From an uncultured Gammaproteobacteria bacterium (GTDB lineage Bacteria > Pseudomonadota > Gammaproteobacteria > DRLM01): DNA of 41,810 bases. The stretch lies in contig CAMYKQ010000052.1 of the NCBI GenBank assembly GCA_947259075.1, positions 1 through 41,810 of the forward strand. Reading direction: 5' to 3'. The translations under genes and the position numbers were made by a program. This document shows positions 1-8,541 of this stretch, piece after piece (the first letter of the stretch is position 1; each line of letters begins with the position of its first letter). The notes below the pieces were generated by a model. That model did no database searches. It saw only the letters and a list, made by a program, of their open reading frames with translations, and was not told where the DNA came from.

Positions 1-276
1 CACCGCGCCGCCCGCCTTGGCGAAGGCCGACACCGCCGCGACGGCCGCGGCCGGACCGGCCCCCGCCCCGCCCGGCCCAAAGGCCGCGAACACCCGCAAG
101 CGCGAAAGCGGCACCCCGGCGGACAACACCGCCGCATCGGCCCCCACGCAACAACCGACGGCCAAGACCTGACCGGCCCCGGCCAACTGCCGCGCCACCG
201 ACCCGGCCACCGCCGCACCCTCGACCGGCAAGGCACGCGACCCCGCCACCGCCACCACACCAACCGTTTCGAACAT
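1..276 (-). CDS. SLOG/DprA-like Rossmann protein, C-terminally cut by window edge
   Basis: An open frame starts at ATG 276 and stays open to base 1, giving 92 residues of an incomplete protein. A purine-rich ribosome site (AAAGGGGGCG) lies just upstream of the ATG. The sequence begins with a beta strand and a Gly-Ser-Arg turn (VAVAGSRALP), then a helix, then LAVGCCVGADAAVL, which is the GS-x-n-GCA-GAD pattern of SLOG-superfamily nucleotide-binding proteins related to DprA and LOG. Such small SLOG proteins are frequent on integrative elements and plasmids, where their role is mostly unknown. The match is by motif only, and the C-terminal half cannot be seen. Confidence 0.6.
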   Translation of the reverse strand, partial: MFETVGVVAVAGSRALPVEGAAVAGSVARQLAGAGQVLAVGCCVGADAAVLSAGVPLSRLRVFAAFGPGGAGAGPAAAVAAVSAFAKAGGAV

Positions 277-983
277 GCCGCGCCCCCTTTACGTGAAACC
301 TGCCCATTTCAATGGGAGGGTGACCCCAACGCCCATGGCGACACCCCGCCCGGAGCGGAAGGGCAGTCAAGGGCGGCCGCAGGCCGTCGCGCAGCGATCG
401 AAGCGCAGCGGAGACCCTTTACGGCCCTGGAGCGGAGGGCATTATGTGCGCCAGGGTGAGGGGGTCGGGAGAGGTGAGGCGGTTGGAGTTCGGGCCGAGC
501 GTTGCACAGGGAGGCGCGCAGCTAGCGCGTGCCTGTGCAACGCGGATCAATGACGGCCGTGGCGCGGGCGCATGCCGGCGCCACACACGACCTTACTCGG
601 AACCTAGAACAACGCCACCAACGTTCAGATGTACCTCCGCGCTAGCCTGGCGCGCGCCTTGCCCGGTGCAAGCGGCGTGACGGCGGGGTTGGATGGCGCG
701 ACGATTGCGCGATGCAAGGCGCGTGACGGGCGGGTTGGTTGATGGGTCAGCAATGCACCATCATGCTGACGGGCCTTATAGCTATAGTGACAAGGTACGC
801 TTCATGTCATGCATGATTTAGTTATTCCCGCTACCGTCAGTCATGACCGGCCCGTCGGGATAGCAACAACTCAGGTCCGTTCCTCGGCCATTGCTGCCAG
901 TGAGAGGCTCGGAGTGATGGGTCTGCTATGTGACCGAAACCCGCCACAGCGCACCCAAGCATGGCCTCATTCGATACCGGTTA
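277..983. other. Gene-free GC-rich stretch with hairpin and imperfect repeats
   Basis: I see no convincing gene here; the open frames are short and lack family features. It holds a strong hairpin (499-543) and an imperfect direct repeat around 668-745, in which GCGTGACGG and GGGTTGG recur. The stretch 740-983 is less GC-rich and may be downstream sequence of the large minus-strand gene that ends at 984. No clear intrinsic terminator was found. Confidence 0.5.
499..543. repeat. Hairpin with perfect 12-bp arms
   Basis: GCGTTGCACAGG (499-510) is matched by its exact reverse complement CCTGTGCAACGC (532-543). The 21-nt interior has a further internal GCGC/GCGC match. Possible roles are a REP-like element, a transcript hairpin or a protein-binding site; nothing decides between them. 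Confidence 0.6.
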
Positions 984-3900
984 TTACTCCTCGAACAACT
1001 CCCGCTCCTTTAGCGATTCGGCGATGTTCTTCTCCGCGTCCTGCTTGATGAGGTCGTAGAGCCTATAAGCGGGGGAGAAACGAGGGAGCGAATCGAGAAT
1101 GGACTTCGCTTTTTCCAAGGCCTCCACGTCACGGGGAAACGGTTCGCCCGGCGTCCCCTGTCTTCCTCCGCTCACAGCCGCGGAATACAGTGCGCTGGTG
1201 GCGGATTCGAGACACTTACTGCCGTGCGACTTGGCCGCCGTGAGATAGCCGACGACGAAGGTCGGATTGTCCAAAGAGAATGCGTGGTCGGCCTCGCGGA
1301 GGATTTCCCCAATGAGTGAAATATCAAGGCTGTCGCCGGAGCACTTATTCCGCATGAAAGACAGCGTCCTGTCGTCCGTTGCGGAAAATACAGCGCCGAA
1401 AAGGTGCGAGGCGAAGTATTGGAACTTGTGGTTGTCATTATCGCCACCTCTCATCCAAGACCAGACGTCCTTGCATAAGTCTTCGAAAGCCGCCGACTCG
1501 GCGAACCGCAAAGGCTCGTGCACGTACGGGCCGAAGTTGCAGGGACGGAACGCGTAATCCTCCGTCGAAGCCGCGTGCGCGACGCGCTTCTTGAAGAAAT
1601 CCAGCGTTTCCACCGGGTACCTCACCGAAGTGGACGCGAGAAATTTCTGGATCCAATACTTTTCCAGAACCGGTATGGGGAACAGTTTGTCCAGCAGGAC
1701 GCTTACCGAGCGGGAATCGAGCAGGTCGGGCGGAATCGGCCCAGGGAATTCAAAGAGGGAGAGGACCTCGTCGGCAACATGCTCGGAACCACAGAAATTC
1801 GTGGCTCCTATGAGCTCCAACGCTTTCGCGGCGTCCAGCGCCCCGACATGGCGTAACTCGCCCGCCGCAGTCGCAACTTCGTGTTCGTCGTCGGATGAGA
1901 GAAACCCCTTCAGGGTGTCGAATTCGTATTCGCCCAAGGATGAGTTCCCAAGGACTTGGCCGAGACAGCGGGCCAGCGATGCTCTCAGTTCCGGATTCCC
2001 GGAAGCCAAGATTCTGGACGTAAACGCCCTTCCACTTGCGACGTCTTCCGAATAGATCCTCGGCAAGGCCATGGGGACGTATCGGGCGATGGCGGATTTC
2101 GGCTTTCCAAGCGCGTACTCCACGACGTATTGCGCCAAGGAGTTTGTGCCGGCGAGCAGTTCGTAGAGCAGGACGTGGGGCGAAGCATTCCTATTCAGTT
2201 TTGTTTCCTCGACCCTCGCCAGCGTCAACGCTACGAACTGCACAATCGCCTCCGGGTTCTGGAATGTGTCGGCTATCTCTGCTGCGGTGTGCCGGATGGT
2301 TGCCTGCCATTCCTTTTGCCTGGTTTCGAAATCCGAATCTTCGACCAGGTGCCCATACCCGTCGACGAACGCGCGTATCGTCCGGAATTCGAGGCTGTCC
2401 GGGGTAAGGGCGAATATCTCGTTTGCTACGTAGCTTGTCCTGCCGCTGGCGAATTTCGCGTGCCAAGAGATCGAAGAAAGCAGTTCGAGCCAAACGAACG
2501 GATCCAGCATCGACGACAGCACCTTGCCCTTAATTGTTTCCAAAGTGCCAACGAATTCGTCGGTCCAACGCTCGCGGTCCGTCTCCGGAACGGCAGCCCC
2601 GAATAGACCCATCGGATACCTGAGCGCATCGGAAAGCGCCCTCGCGGACAGGATCGCGACGTCCAACCGCTCGGAATCGAGTCGGGCGATTGCAGCGGAA
2701 ATCACATCTTTTCGCAGCGAAGCAACGGCTTCCTGCCTCACGAAGTACGGGTTGAACGAAAACGCACGGCCATTCGAAGACGTGGTGTGGCCTTCGGTTT
2801 GGAGGATTCCGCTCAGGAAGTCATATGGCGTGTACGCACCGTTCCACGAGTCGGGGTAATCCAAGAGCGACAGTCCGAATCCGACGACCTCGGCGTTGTA
2901 CTCGACCGGCTTATTGGGCTCCACCGCGCAGAGTTCCTTCAGTATGCGGATGGCGTGGCCGGGGTGTTGGTGCAACTGCCTTTCGTCCGATTTCCCCAAT
3001 TCCCACAGGCAACCGCAGGCTCGTTGCAAGTGCTCGAAATTGTAGGCGGCGTACTTGACGAGTTCCGGCAGGTCCTTGGGAATCCTGCCTTCGGCGATGC
3101 GTTGTTCGGCGAACTGAAGCGCCCTCGCGGGCTGATAGTACGCGACGGACGTCATTGCCTTGAAATGCTTGTCGCCGTATTCCCCCGTGGGCCGCAATTG
3201 CTGCCACAGCCCATCGAGCAATCGGCTGCTGGCGGTGTTTCCACTCGACAGCCGCCAATCTAGCTTCCCGAGGTTTAGCAGAACGTGCTCGACGAGAGAT
3301 TGCGGAGACGCGGCGAAGATTTTTTCCGCGTAGCCGGACGACGCGCCGTTCTCGGTTACACAGTTCTGCTCAATGATGTAGTCGGCGAGGAGGTCCGGAG
3401 CGAGCCTGTACGTCAGGCCCCGCTTGAACGCTACGCCGCCCGTTACCAGGGTCTTGACGAGGCGGTTGCTGTCCGCGACGGAGATTCCTTCGGCATCCTC
3501 CAGCAGTTTCAGGAGCCCGGCGTCGTCCGGGCTGAACGGTTGGACCAATGCCAGGACTCTCAGGATGGAGAGGATGGCCTCCCTGTCCTTGCCTTGGGCT
3601 AGGTCTCCCGCGATCACCTGCTGGAAGCGGGCCAGAAGGGTCGTTCGGAACGCGCCTTCGGTGCTCAGGAGTTCCGGATGCAACTTCTCCTTCGCCACGA
3701 TCTGGGCCGCGACGACCGTGGCCAACGGGCAGTCGAGGGTGTAGCGGCTCACCGCTTCGGCCGCCGATTCTGGGCCACAGTACTCCTTCAGAACTTGGGC
3801 CGCGAGTTCGACCGACTGTTTCTGCGACAGCGGTTCGAGGCCGATTTGGAAAGTGTAGGGAGGCTGGAGAAGGACGGCGGCCGCCTGCAACCTGATCCGC

Positions 3901-5024
3901 CCGAGGCCGTACGTCCGCAGGGAAAGGACCGCTCGCGCCGAATTCTTAGGATTAGCGACGTAGGCGAAAAGCATGGGAAGGTCGTCCCGGTCGTGAGCGT
4001 CGTCGACGACCAAGAGTTTTTCGCCTTGCCCGAGACTCTCTAGATGCTTCGTAGAAAGCTCCTCCGTAGCGGAAAGGACTTTGACTAGTGTTCCAGGCTT
4101 CGCGTCTTGGTAATCGGCGAGGGCTTGGTACAGTAAACGGGATTTCCCGGACCCACCGGAGCCGGTCAGCAGGGTGACGAGTCGATCCTTGTCGCGGATG
4201 CTGTCGAATAAGTTTTTGAGTTCCTCTCTCCGCCCCACCAGTTGCCACAGGTGGTTGAAGGCGCGCTCCTTGCGCAGGAACGCGGAGAAGAAGTCCTCGA
4301 CGGACATCCAAGGGCCGGCCTCGACTTCGCCGAGCAACGCGAGTCGCTGCCCGGGGAAAAAGATGTCCACCAAGCGAATTTGCTCCGACTTCGAGAGCTG
4401 GCGAATCCGTTTTGCGACGTCCTCTTTGTCCCACAGTTCCCAATCGGGATGGACGGCAATCGCGTCCCTCGCCTGCGGACTGGCGATTCTCGTGAGCAGC
4501 AGAACTTTCTTGTCGGCGTGACGGACGTGTGCTTTGACGGCCACTTCGACCTTCGCTGCGCCGAACTCCTTATGCCTCTTGCATTGATAGGTGCGTATCG
4601 TCCCATCTTGCATAACGGCCTCGATATCCAGGCCGTCCTGCTTGTGGCCGGTCCCGCCGAACCGGTGCACGTCGGCGGTCGGGTGGAGTGCGGAGATGAA
4701 GAAGTCGCAAAACCGTTCGAAACCTTCCGCGCTCAGGGAGTCGATTGGAAACGGTTGGTCGAAACTGACCGTCGTCGTTTGCGGATCCAGCCCACGCTCG
4801 CTCACGTTCACTAGATCCTCGGGGCTTACGGATAGCACGTGCGCGAGCCGAAGCATGTCCTTCGCCCTGGGGCGAGATGTGCCGGCCTCCCATCGGCTAA
4901 CTGTCTGCTGCCGGACGCCCATCGCAATGGCCAATTCTCTTTGCGTCTCAATTCCCGCTTGGATGCGGAATTGTTGGAGGCGATGGCCAAAGTCGGTCGC
5001 CCTAGCATCGTTAGTCGTACTCAT
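984..5024 (-). CDS. Xre HTH - PD-(D/E)XK nuclease - STAND-like NTPase - helical tail (Avs-like defence candidate)
   Basis: A single protein of 1346 residues from ATG 5024. Residues 12-70 form an Xre helix-turn-helix (MGVRQQTVSRWEAG). Residues 95-200 look like an Mrr-type nuclease: a Glu in the first helix (103), D130-G-L-D133-I, then Q147-C-K149. Residues about 255-600 hold a P-loop NTPase with Walker A GSGGSGKS (288-295) and Walker B LLVVDDAH (D341-D342). The remaining ~740 residues are helical and repeat-like without a recognised family. Nuclease-STAND-helical sensor is the order of Avs antiviral proteins, in which the tail binds a phage protein and the nuclease is the effector; the fused Xre domain is unusual and suggests self-regulation. 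A TTG at 5066 would add 14 residues encoded by the operator palindrome and is less likely. The function is inferred. Confidence 0.8.
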   Translation of the reverse strand: MSTTNDARATDFGHRLQQFRIQAGIETQRELAIAMGVRQQTVSRWEAGTSRPRAKDMLRLAHVLSVSPEDLVNVSERGLDPQTTTVSFDQPFPIDSLSAEGFERFCDFFISALHPTADVHRFGGTGHKQDGLDIEAVMQDGTIRTYQCKRHKEFGAAKVEVAVKAHVRHADKKVLLLTRIASPQARDAIAVHPDWELWDKEDVAKRIRQLSKSEQIRLVDIFFPGQRLALLGEVEAGPWMSVEDFFSAFLRKERAFNHLWQLVGRREELKNLFDSIRDKDRLVTLLTGSGGSGKSRLLYQALADYQDAKPGTLVKVLSATEELSTKHLESLGQGEKLLVVDDAHDRDDLPMLFAYVANPKNSARAVLSLRTYGLGRIRLQAAAVLLQPPYTFQIGLEPLSQKQSVELAAQVLKEYCGPESAAEAVSRYTLDCPLATVVAAQIVAKEKLHPELLSTEGAFRTTLLARFQQVIAGDLAQGKDREAILSILRVLALVQPFSPDDAGLLKLLEDAEGISVADSNRLVKTLVTGGVAFKRGLTYRLAPDLLADYIIEQNCVTENGASSGYAEKIFAASPQSLVEHVLLNLGKLDWRLSSGNTASSRLLDGLWQQLRPTGEYGDKHFKAMTSVAYYQPARALQFAEQRIAEGRIPKDLPELVKYAAYNFEHLQRACGCLWELGKSDERQLHQHPGHAIRILKELCAVEPNKPVEYNAEVVGFGLSLLDYPDSWNGAYTPYDFLSGILQTEGHTTSSNGRAFSFNPYFVRQEAVASLRKDVISAAIARLDSERLDVAILSARALSDALRYPMGLFGAAVPETDRERWTDEFVGTLETIKGKVLSSMLDPFVWLELLSSISWHAKFASGRTSYVANEIFALTPDSLEFRTIRAFVDGYGHLVEDSDFETRQKEWQATIRHTAAEIADTFQNPEAIVQFVALTLARVEETKLNRNASPHVLLYELLAGTNSLAQYVVEYALGKPKSAIARYVPMALPRIYSEDVASGRAFTSRILASGNPELRASLARCLGQVLGNSSLGEYEFDTLKGFLSSDDEHEVATAAGELRHVGALDAAKALELIGATNFCGSEHVADEVLSLFEFPGPIPPDLLDSRSVSVLLDKLFPIPVLEKYWIQKFLASTSVRYPVETLDFFKKRVAHAASTEDYAFRPCNFGPYVHEPLRFAESAAFEDLCKDVWSWMRGGDNDNHKFQYFASHLFGAVFSATDDRTLSFMRNKCSGDSLDISLIGEILREADHAFSLDNPTFVVGYLTAAKSHGSKCLESATSALYSAAVSGGRQGTPGEPFPRDVEALEKAKSILDSLPRFSPAYRLYDLIKQDAEKNIAESLKERELFEE

Positions 5025-5064
5025 ATCATGTGTGCAAAATATGTTGAACACATGATATGAGTAC
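5017..5064 (-). promoter_or_regulatory. 48-bp palindrome over the start of the HTH-nuclease-STAND gene
   Basis: GTACTCATATCATGTGT (5017-5033) and its exact reverse complement (5048-5064) flank a 14-bp centre that is itself mostly symmetric. The ATG at 5024 lies inside the left arm. On the minus strand TTGTAC and CATATT stand 17 bp apart, a weak sigma-70-like pair, and would place transcription near the ATG with little or no leader. The natural reading is an autoregulatory operator bound by the protein's own Xre domain; this is inference. Confidence 0.65.
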
Positions 5065-5312
5065 AAGAATGCTGAGTCAAATGCGGGCGCTTAAGGATTC
5101 CAAGTGTCTATGCCGCCTCAGTCTGCAATCAACTACATGGCCGACATTGCTAGAGTGGCAGGCCGACGACCGCTTCGGCCGAGAACCGGACCCTCGTGGC
5201 AAACCCCGTCACCGTCTCAAATGGGTCAGTGAAACAGCCCTAGTCCGCAGTTCGTAACCACCGTGTTCCGGCTGTAGATGATGATTCTTTTTCACCTCCA
5301 CATACTCCACCC

Positions 5313-5340
5313 GCCAGTCTGCGCGCCAGCGCAGTCTGGC
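5313..5340. repeat. GC-rich inverted repeat
   Basis: GCCAGTCTGCGC (5313-5324) and GCGCAGTCTGGC (5329-5340) are reverse complements except for one position, with a 4-nt loop GCCA. It is at the left edge of the GC-rich block of this spacer. Confidence 0.55.
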
Positions 5341-5504
5341 ATCAATAGCAAGCGGAGCGCGCAGGCGCGAGGGATGGAAGCCCGCAGGGGCAAGACCCGC
5401 GGTGTGTGCGGGGCTGGCCGCGCAGCGCGACAGCCCGGTGTGCGAGGGCGACAGCCTTCGCGGACGCGCCCGCTCCACTATCAAGGAATCGTCTTCTTCG
5501 TATC

Positions 5505-5526
5505 AAAGAATCTGCATATATTCTTT
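5505..5526. promoter_or_regulatory. AT-rich dyad upstream of the small secreted-protein gene
   Basis: AAAGAAT (5505-5511) and ATTCTTT (5520-5526) form a perfect dyad with an 8-bp spacer, about 80 bp before the ATG at 5607. It is a possible operator in an otherwise promoter-like AT-rich stretch; no regulator can be named. Confidence 0.35.
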
Positions 5527-5606
5527 ACCCCTCGTCCGCTTCCATGCGGCCGGTGACACGGTGTAATCTTCGCCATACAAAGACACACCATAAATTGGAT
5601 AAGAAC

Positions 5607-5900
5607 ATGCGCTCGCTCATTTGTCTGTTGCTGCTGGTTCTGGCTGGAACCGTCCAGGCCGAGGAGGAAAATTACTGCCACGACGCGGCGGCCAACACGC
5701 AATGGCAAGCCTTGTTGGCGCAGGACTACAACAAGGACAGTATCGTGGTGTTGTTCTCGTTGCGCGACGGGTTGTGCCGTTTGGTGGATGCCAAGGTCAT
5801 CCCCCTGGCCCGCGCCACGACGATCTTTGAGACCGAACGTGACCGGGTGTTGATCGAGGCGAAGAAACACAATCAGGGGCTACGGGAGACACCGCTATAA
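5607..5900 (+). CDS. Small secreted protein of unknown function
   Basis: 97 residues. Residues 1-19 are a clear signal peptide: a short basic start (MRS), a Leu-rich core and a signal-peptidase-like site at VQA-EE. The mature part has two cysteines (in NYCHD and GLCRL) that could form a disulphide in the periplasm, and a charged C-terminal helix. I do not recognise the family. The chosen start gives the best signal peptide; a longer frame from 5406 would place the signal in the middle. The stop overlaps the convergent minus-strand gene by 6 bp, which argues that both are real compact accessory genes. Confidence 0.6.
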   Translation: MRSLICLLLLVLAGTVQAEEENYCHDAAANTQWQALLAQDYNKDSIVVLFSLRDGLCRLVDAKVIPLARATTIFETERDRVLIEAKKHNQGLRETPL

Positions 5901-6110
5901 TTTTGGCGCGCGGTGCAGCGGCAACGCGCACGACGTACAACACCACGCCGGGGCATCGATCTCCTCACAGCAGCCGCCCAGCACGACGCGGCCCGCCGCC
6001 AGGTCCGCCTCCAGCTGTTCATTCATAATTGGCATGCCGTATTGAATGCGCGCGATGCGCTCTGCGCCGCAGCGCGGACAGCGTTTGGGTTTGCGTTTCT
6101 TGACGAGCAT
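5895..6110 (-). CDS. Small zinc-ribbon-like protein
   Basis: 71 residues with a basic N-terminus (MLVKKRKPKR), a CPRCG knuckle at 11-15, and a Cys-rich second half with CC (47-48) and CCTSC (57-61). Two pairs of CxxC-type ligands are what a zinc ribbon or rubredoxin-like fold needs. Such proteins often bind nucleic acid or help assemble a complex, but I cannot assign a function. It is convergent with the secreted-protein gene, overlapping it by 6 bp. No strong ribosome site is seen before the ATG. Confidence 0.55.
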   Translation of the reverse strand: MLVKKRKPKRCPRCGAERIARIQYGMPIMNEQLEADLAAGRVVLGGCCEEIDAPAWCCTSCALPLHRAPKL

Positions 6111-6558
6111 GCCGTTCTATTTGCCCCAAGCATCTTGCGCCGTCAAGTGAAAAAGTTTGTCTCACGCCTTTCTCACTAGATGTGCGGCGGGCCTGGGAGA
6201 GTAAATCAGCCGCACGGACGGGCGCGGGCCTTGCCCGGCCCAGAGCTGGCGGCGGGGTGTGCCGCGAGCGGCGGGCCGGAGCTGCAAGGGCCGTGACCGG
6301 CCGGGCACCGCGCCAACCCGCCGCCGTTGAACAAAGCCGCGGAGCGCCGTGCCGCGCGGACGGCGGCCTGGGCGAGCGCTTTTGGCGAGCCGAGGCGGAC
6401 GGCCGGGCGGCGCAAGCGGGGGTGGGGCGGACGATGCGCTAGCCCGGCGCGACGCTTGCGGGCTTGTTTGCAAGCGGCGTGCCGGGCGGGCCGCGTGGCG
6501 AATGTGTGGACTTGGGGTCAAGCGAGCACAGCACACCGCGCAATCGGGCATTCCCCTC
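6111..6558. other. Gene-free GC-rich block
   Basis: From about 6180 to 6500 the sequence is extremely GC-rich, with many short GGGCC/GGCCC and GCGG/CCGC inversions and no family-like open frame. Its style resembles 277-780 and 5313-5480. It separates the zinc-ribbon gene from the higBA promoter. Confidence 0.45.
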
Positions 6559-6590
6559 TTGCATAATATATCGCATACCGATATACACTA
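6559..6590 (+). promoter_or_regulatory. higBA promoter with overlapping operator
   Basis: TTGCAT (6559-6564) and TATACA (6582-6587) are separated by exactly 17 bp. A perfect dyad TATATCG (6567-6573) / CGATATA (6579-6585) with a 5-bp spacer lies between and over the -10 box, where a bound HigA dimer would block RNA polymerase. Transcription should begin only a few bases before the ATG at 6598. Confidence 0.65.
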
Positions 6591-6597
6591 TACGGGC

Positions 6598-6888
6598 ATG
6601 ATACGGAATTTCGCCAGCAAGACCGCGCAGGATGTCTACGACGGGGTGAACAGCCGCCAGGCCCGGCGGCTACCGCGCGCGTTGCACGCCAAGGCAAGGC
6701 GACTGCTGGACCAAATCAATGCCGTCCCGTCGGTCGAGGTGCTGCGGGTGCCGCCCAGCAACCACCTGGAAAAACTCAAGGGCGACCGGGTGGGGTTTTG
6801 GAGTCTGCGCGTCAACGATCAATGGCGCATCGTCTTCCGCTGGCAGACGGGCCAGGCCCTGGACGTGGACATTATCGATTATCACTGA
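6598..6888 (+). CDS. higB: HigB-type RelE-family toxin
   Basis: 96 residues, the usual HigB length. The beginning MIRNFASKTAQDVYDG, the basic helix RQARRLPRALHAKARRLLDQ, and the segment LKGDRVGFWSLRVNDQWRIVFRW are the hallmarks of HigB/RelE ribosome-dependent mRNA endonucleases that cleave translated mRNA. The toxin gene comes first and the antitoxin second, the order typical of higBA. HigA starts 13 bp downstream. A dyad operator overlaps the promoter, so the pair is likely repressed by the HigBA complex. Such modules stabilise mobile elements or act in phage defence; which applies here cannot be read from sequence. Confidence 0.9.
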   Translation: MIRNFASKTAQDVYDGVNSRQARRLPRALHAKARRLLDQINAVPSVEVLRVPPSNHLEKLKGDRVGFWSLRVNDQWRIVFRWQTGQALDVDIIDYH

Positions 6889-6901
6889 GAGGTTTGAAGA
6901 T

Positions 6902-7192
6902 ATGTTGCCAAAGAAACGACCCCCGACCCACCCGGGCGAAATGCTGCTCAAGGAATTTCTGGAGCCGATGGGTTTGACGCAAAAAGACTTCGCCGAGCAC
7001 TTGGGCTGGACCTATGCCCGGATCAACGAGATAGTGAACGGCCACCGCGGCGTGACGCCCGAATCGGCCCTGATGCTGAGTGACGCCCTGGGAACGGGAC
7101 CGGAGTTGTGGCTGAATCTGCAGCGGGATTGGGATTTGTGGCATGCGCAGCGTGAGCATACGCCGGTTGCGCGGCTACGCAAGACGGGGTAA
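6902..7192 (+). CDS. higA: HigA-type Xre antitoxin
   Basis: 96 residues with the family start RPPTHPGEMLLKEFLEPMGLTQ and an Xre helix-turn-helix (KDFAEHLGWTYARINEIVNGHRGVTPESALMLSDAL). The tail PELWLNLQRDWDLWHAQ is also characteristic of HigA. It neutralises HigB by binding and, with it, represses the operon at the dyad in the promoter. An AGAGG ribosome site precedes the ATG. The gene is intact and directly follows higB, as expected for a functional pair. Confidence 0.92.
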   Translation: MLPKKRPPTHPGEMLLKEFLEPMGLTQKDFAEHLGWTYARINEIVNGHRGVTPESALMLSDALGTGPELWLNLQRDWDLWHAQREHTPVARLRKTG

Positions 7193-7398
7193 TCAAAGCA
7201 CATAGTCGCAATATTGAAAGAGGCCATGCGCAAGTAATTGCGCCTCGCGCCTTCCCAGCACATCAATATGCAGACTATGTGGATAAGGTCAAGAGGCGCG
7301 AAGAGGAGGTAGCAGCGCTAAGGCACGAAATAACTATCATACTGTTTAATATAGTAATATCATTCATTAACTTGATAGAACTTGATTAAACGCTTCAA
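7193..7398. other. Spacer with AT-rich promoter region
   Basis: The left part (7193-7310) has a frame without start codon that stays open from 7157 to the TAA at 7387 and may be a gene remnant. The right part (7325-7398) is sharply AT-rich, in contrast to its surroundings, and must carry the promoter of the Xre/ImmA gene at 7399. Confidence 0.4.
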
Positions 7399-8541
7399 AT
7401 GGCCGATGATTCTCGTATGCGCAAAGCTATCAATATCAACTCGCTCCACGCCGCACTTGCGAGCCGTGGGTGGACCCAGGCAGAGTTGGCTGCCGCAGTC
7501 GGGGTCTCCCCCCAATCTATTACGAATTGGTTAAAGGGCAAGGATTTTCCCAGACCCTCGGCCCTCCTCAAGCTGGCCACGACCCTTAAATTGAGTTTTG
7601 ATCGCTTGGTAGTCGTGACCGACGAGAGCCGCCCCATCGTCGCCTTTCGCAAGAGAGGCAACGCAAAAACCACTGCTGCGCACATCGCCAAGGCGGATGG
7701 CATTGGTATGCTACTCAAACCACTGGTGCCTTACTTGCCAGAGATCCAGGCGCTGCGCACCTTAATCACATCACCCTCCACTGACTATCACAAACTTGAG
7801 ATCGCAGTGGCGCAGACACGAACCCGTCTGGGTATCGGTGAGCGCGCCGTATTGGAGTACGAACACCTGATCAGTGATTTCAAGAGCAGCGGCGCCATAC
7901 TTGTACCCGTGCTGTGGGGAACGAAGCAACGCCATGAAAACGCCCTTCACATCCGCCTACCTGAGGAAGACGTTACATTTATCTTTCTAAACCTCGATAC
8001 CCGGCTCGAAGACTTCAAATTCTGGATGGCGCACGAATTGGCGCATGTTTACACGCCGGAACTCGCAGGCAGCAACGAAGGGGAAGACTTTGCGGACGCC
8101 TTCGCTGGCGCCTTGCTCTATCCCAAGGCCTGCGCCGAACTCACCTATAATGAAGCCATGCAACAAGCCAGCGCCGACGGCATAATTCGTGTTCTGCTTA
8201 CCCAAGCACATGCACATATCATTTCTATAAATACGGTCTATCAGCAGATTAAAAACTATGCGATGTCCTCTGGGCGCCCTGCGCTAGATGTTGAGGAGAA
8301 GACAATTCATGCCGTGCGCAATAGCAACCAGGGCCCGTTAATCAGTGCGGCGCTCTTCGACCCTATGCCGCCTGAACCCATGCGCTACATTGCCGCGTGT
8401 GAGCACGTATTCCAATCCGATTTCTTCGCGGCTCTGAAGCGTATGATCCACGAAAGCGGCACCGGGCCATCCTATGTACAACAGGTGCTTGATACCTCTA
8501 TGCAGGACGCCTTTGCGCTGCATGAGGCACTGCGCCATTGA
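7399..8541 (+). CDS. Xre HTH + ImmA/IrrE-type zinc peptidase (putative antitoxin/regulator)
   Basis: 380 residues. Residues 13-70 are an Xre helix-turn-helix (WTQAELAAAVGVSPQSITNWLKG). Residues about 195-245 hold the metallopeptidase signature HELAH (212-216) followed by NEGEDFADAFAGALLYP, which supplies the third zinc ligand, as in ImmA and IrrE. ImmA of ICEBs1 and IrrE/DdrO of Deinococcus cleave a repressor after DNA damage; here repressor and peptidase are fused. The stop codon overlaps the start of a PIN-domain gene by 4 bp, so the two are translated together. Xre-peptidase plus PIN pairs have been predicted as toxin-antitoxin systems, and that is the best guess here. Base composition is lower in GC than the neighbours, a sign of transfer. 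Confidence 0.8.
   Translation: MADDSRMRKAININSLHAALASRGWTQAELAAAVGVSPQSITNWLKGKDFPRPSALLKLATTLKLSFDRLVVVTDESRPIVAFRKRGNAKTTAAHIAKADGIGMLLKPLVPYLPEIQALRTLITSPSTDYHKLEIAVAQTRTRLGIGERAVLEYEHLISDFKSSGAILVPVLWGTKQRHENALHIRLPEEDVTFIFLNLDTRLEDFKFWMAHELAHVYTPELAGSNEGEDFADAFAGALLYPKACAELTYNEAMQQASADGIIRVLLTQAHAHIISINTVYQQIKNYAMSSGRPALDVEEKTIHAVRNSNQGPLISAALFDPMPPEPMRYIAACEHVFQSDFFAALKRMIHESGTGPSYVQQVLDTSMQDAFALHEALRH

Larger units (their letters stand above)
5065..5606. other. Intergenic region with GC-rich palindromic block
   Basis: Divergent spacer between the STAND gene (left) and a small secreted-protein gene (right). The part 5313-5480 is very GC-rich, begins with an inverted repeat (5313-5340), and has the look of the GC-rich intergenic blocks of integrative elements; that likeness is from memory. 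The part 5490-5606 is AT-rich and probably carries the promoter of the gene at 5607. No coding region is supported. Confidence 0.5.
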
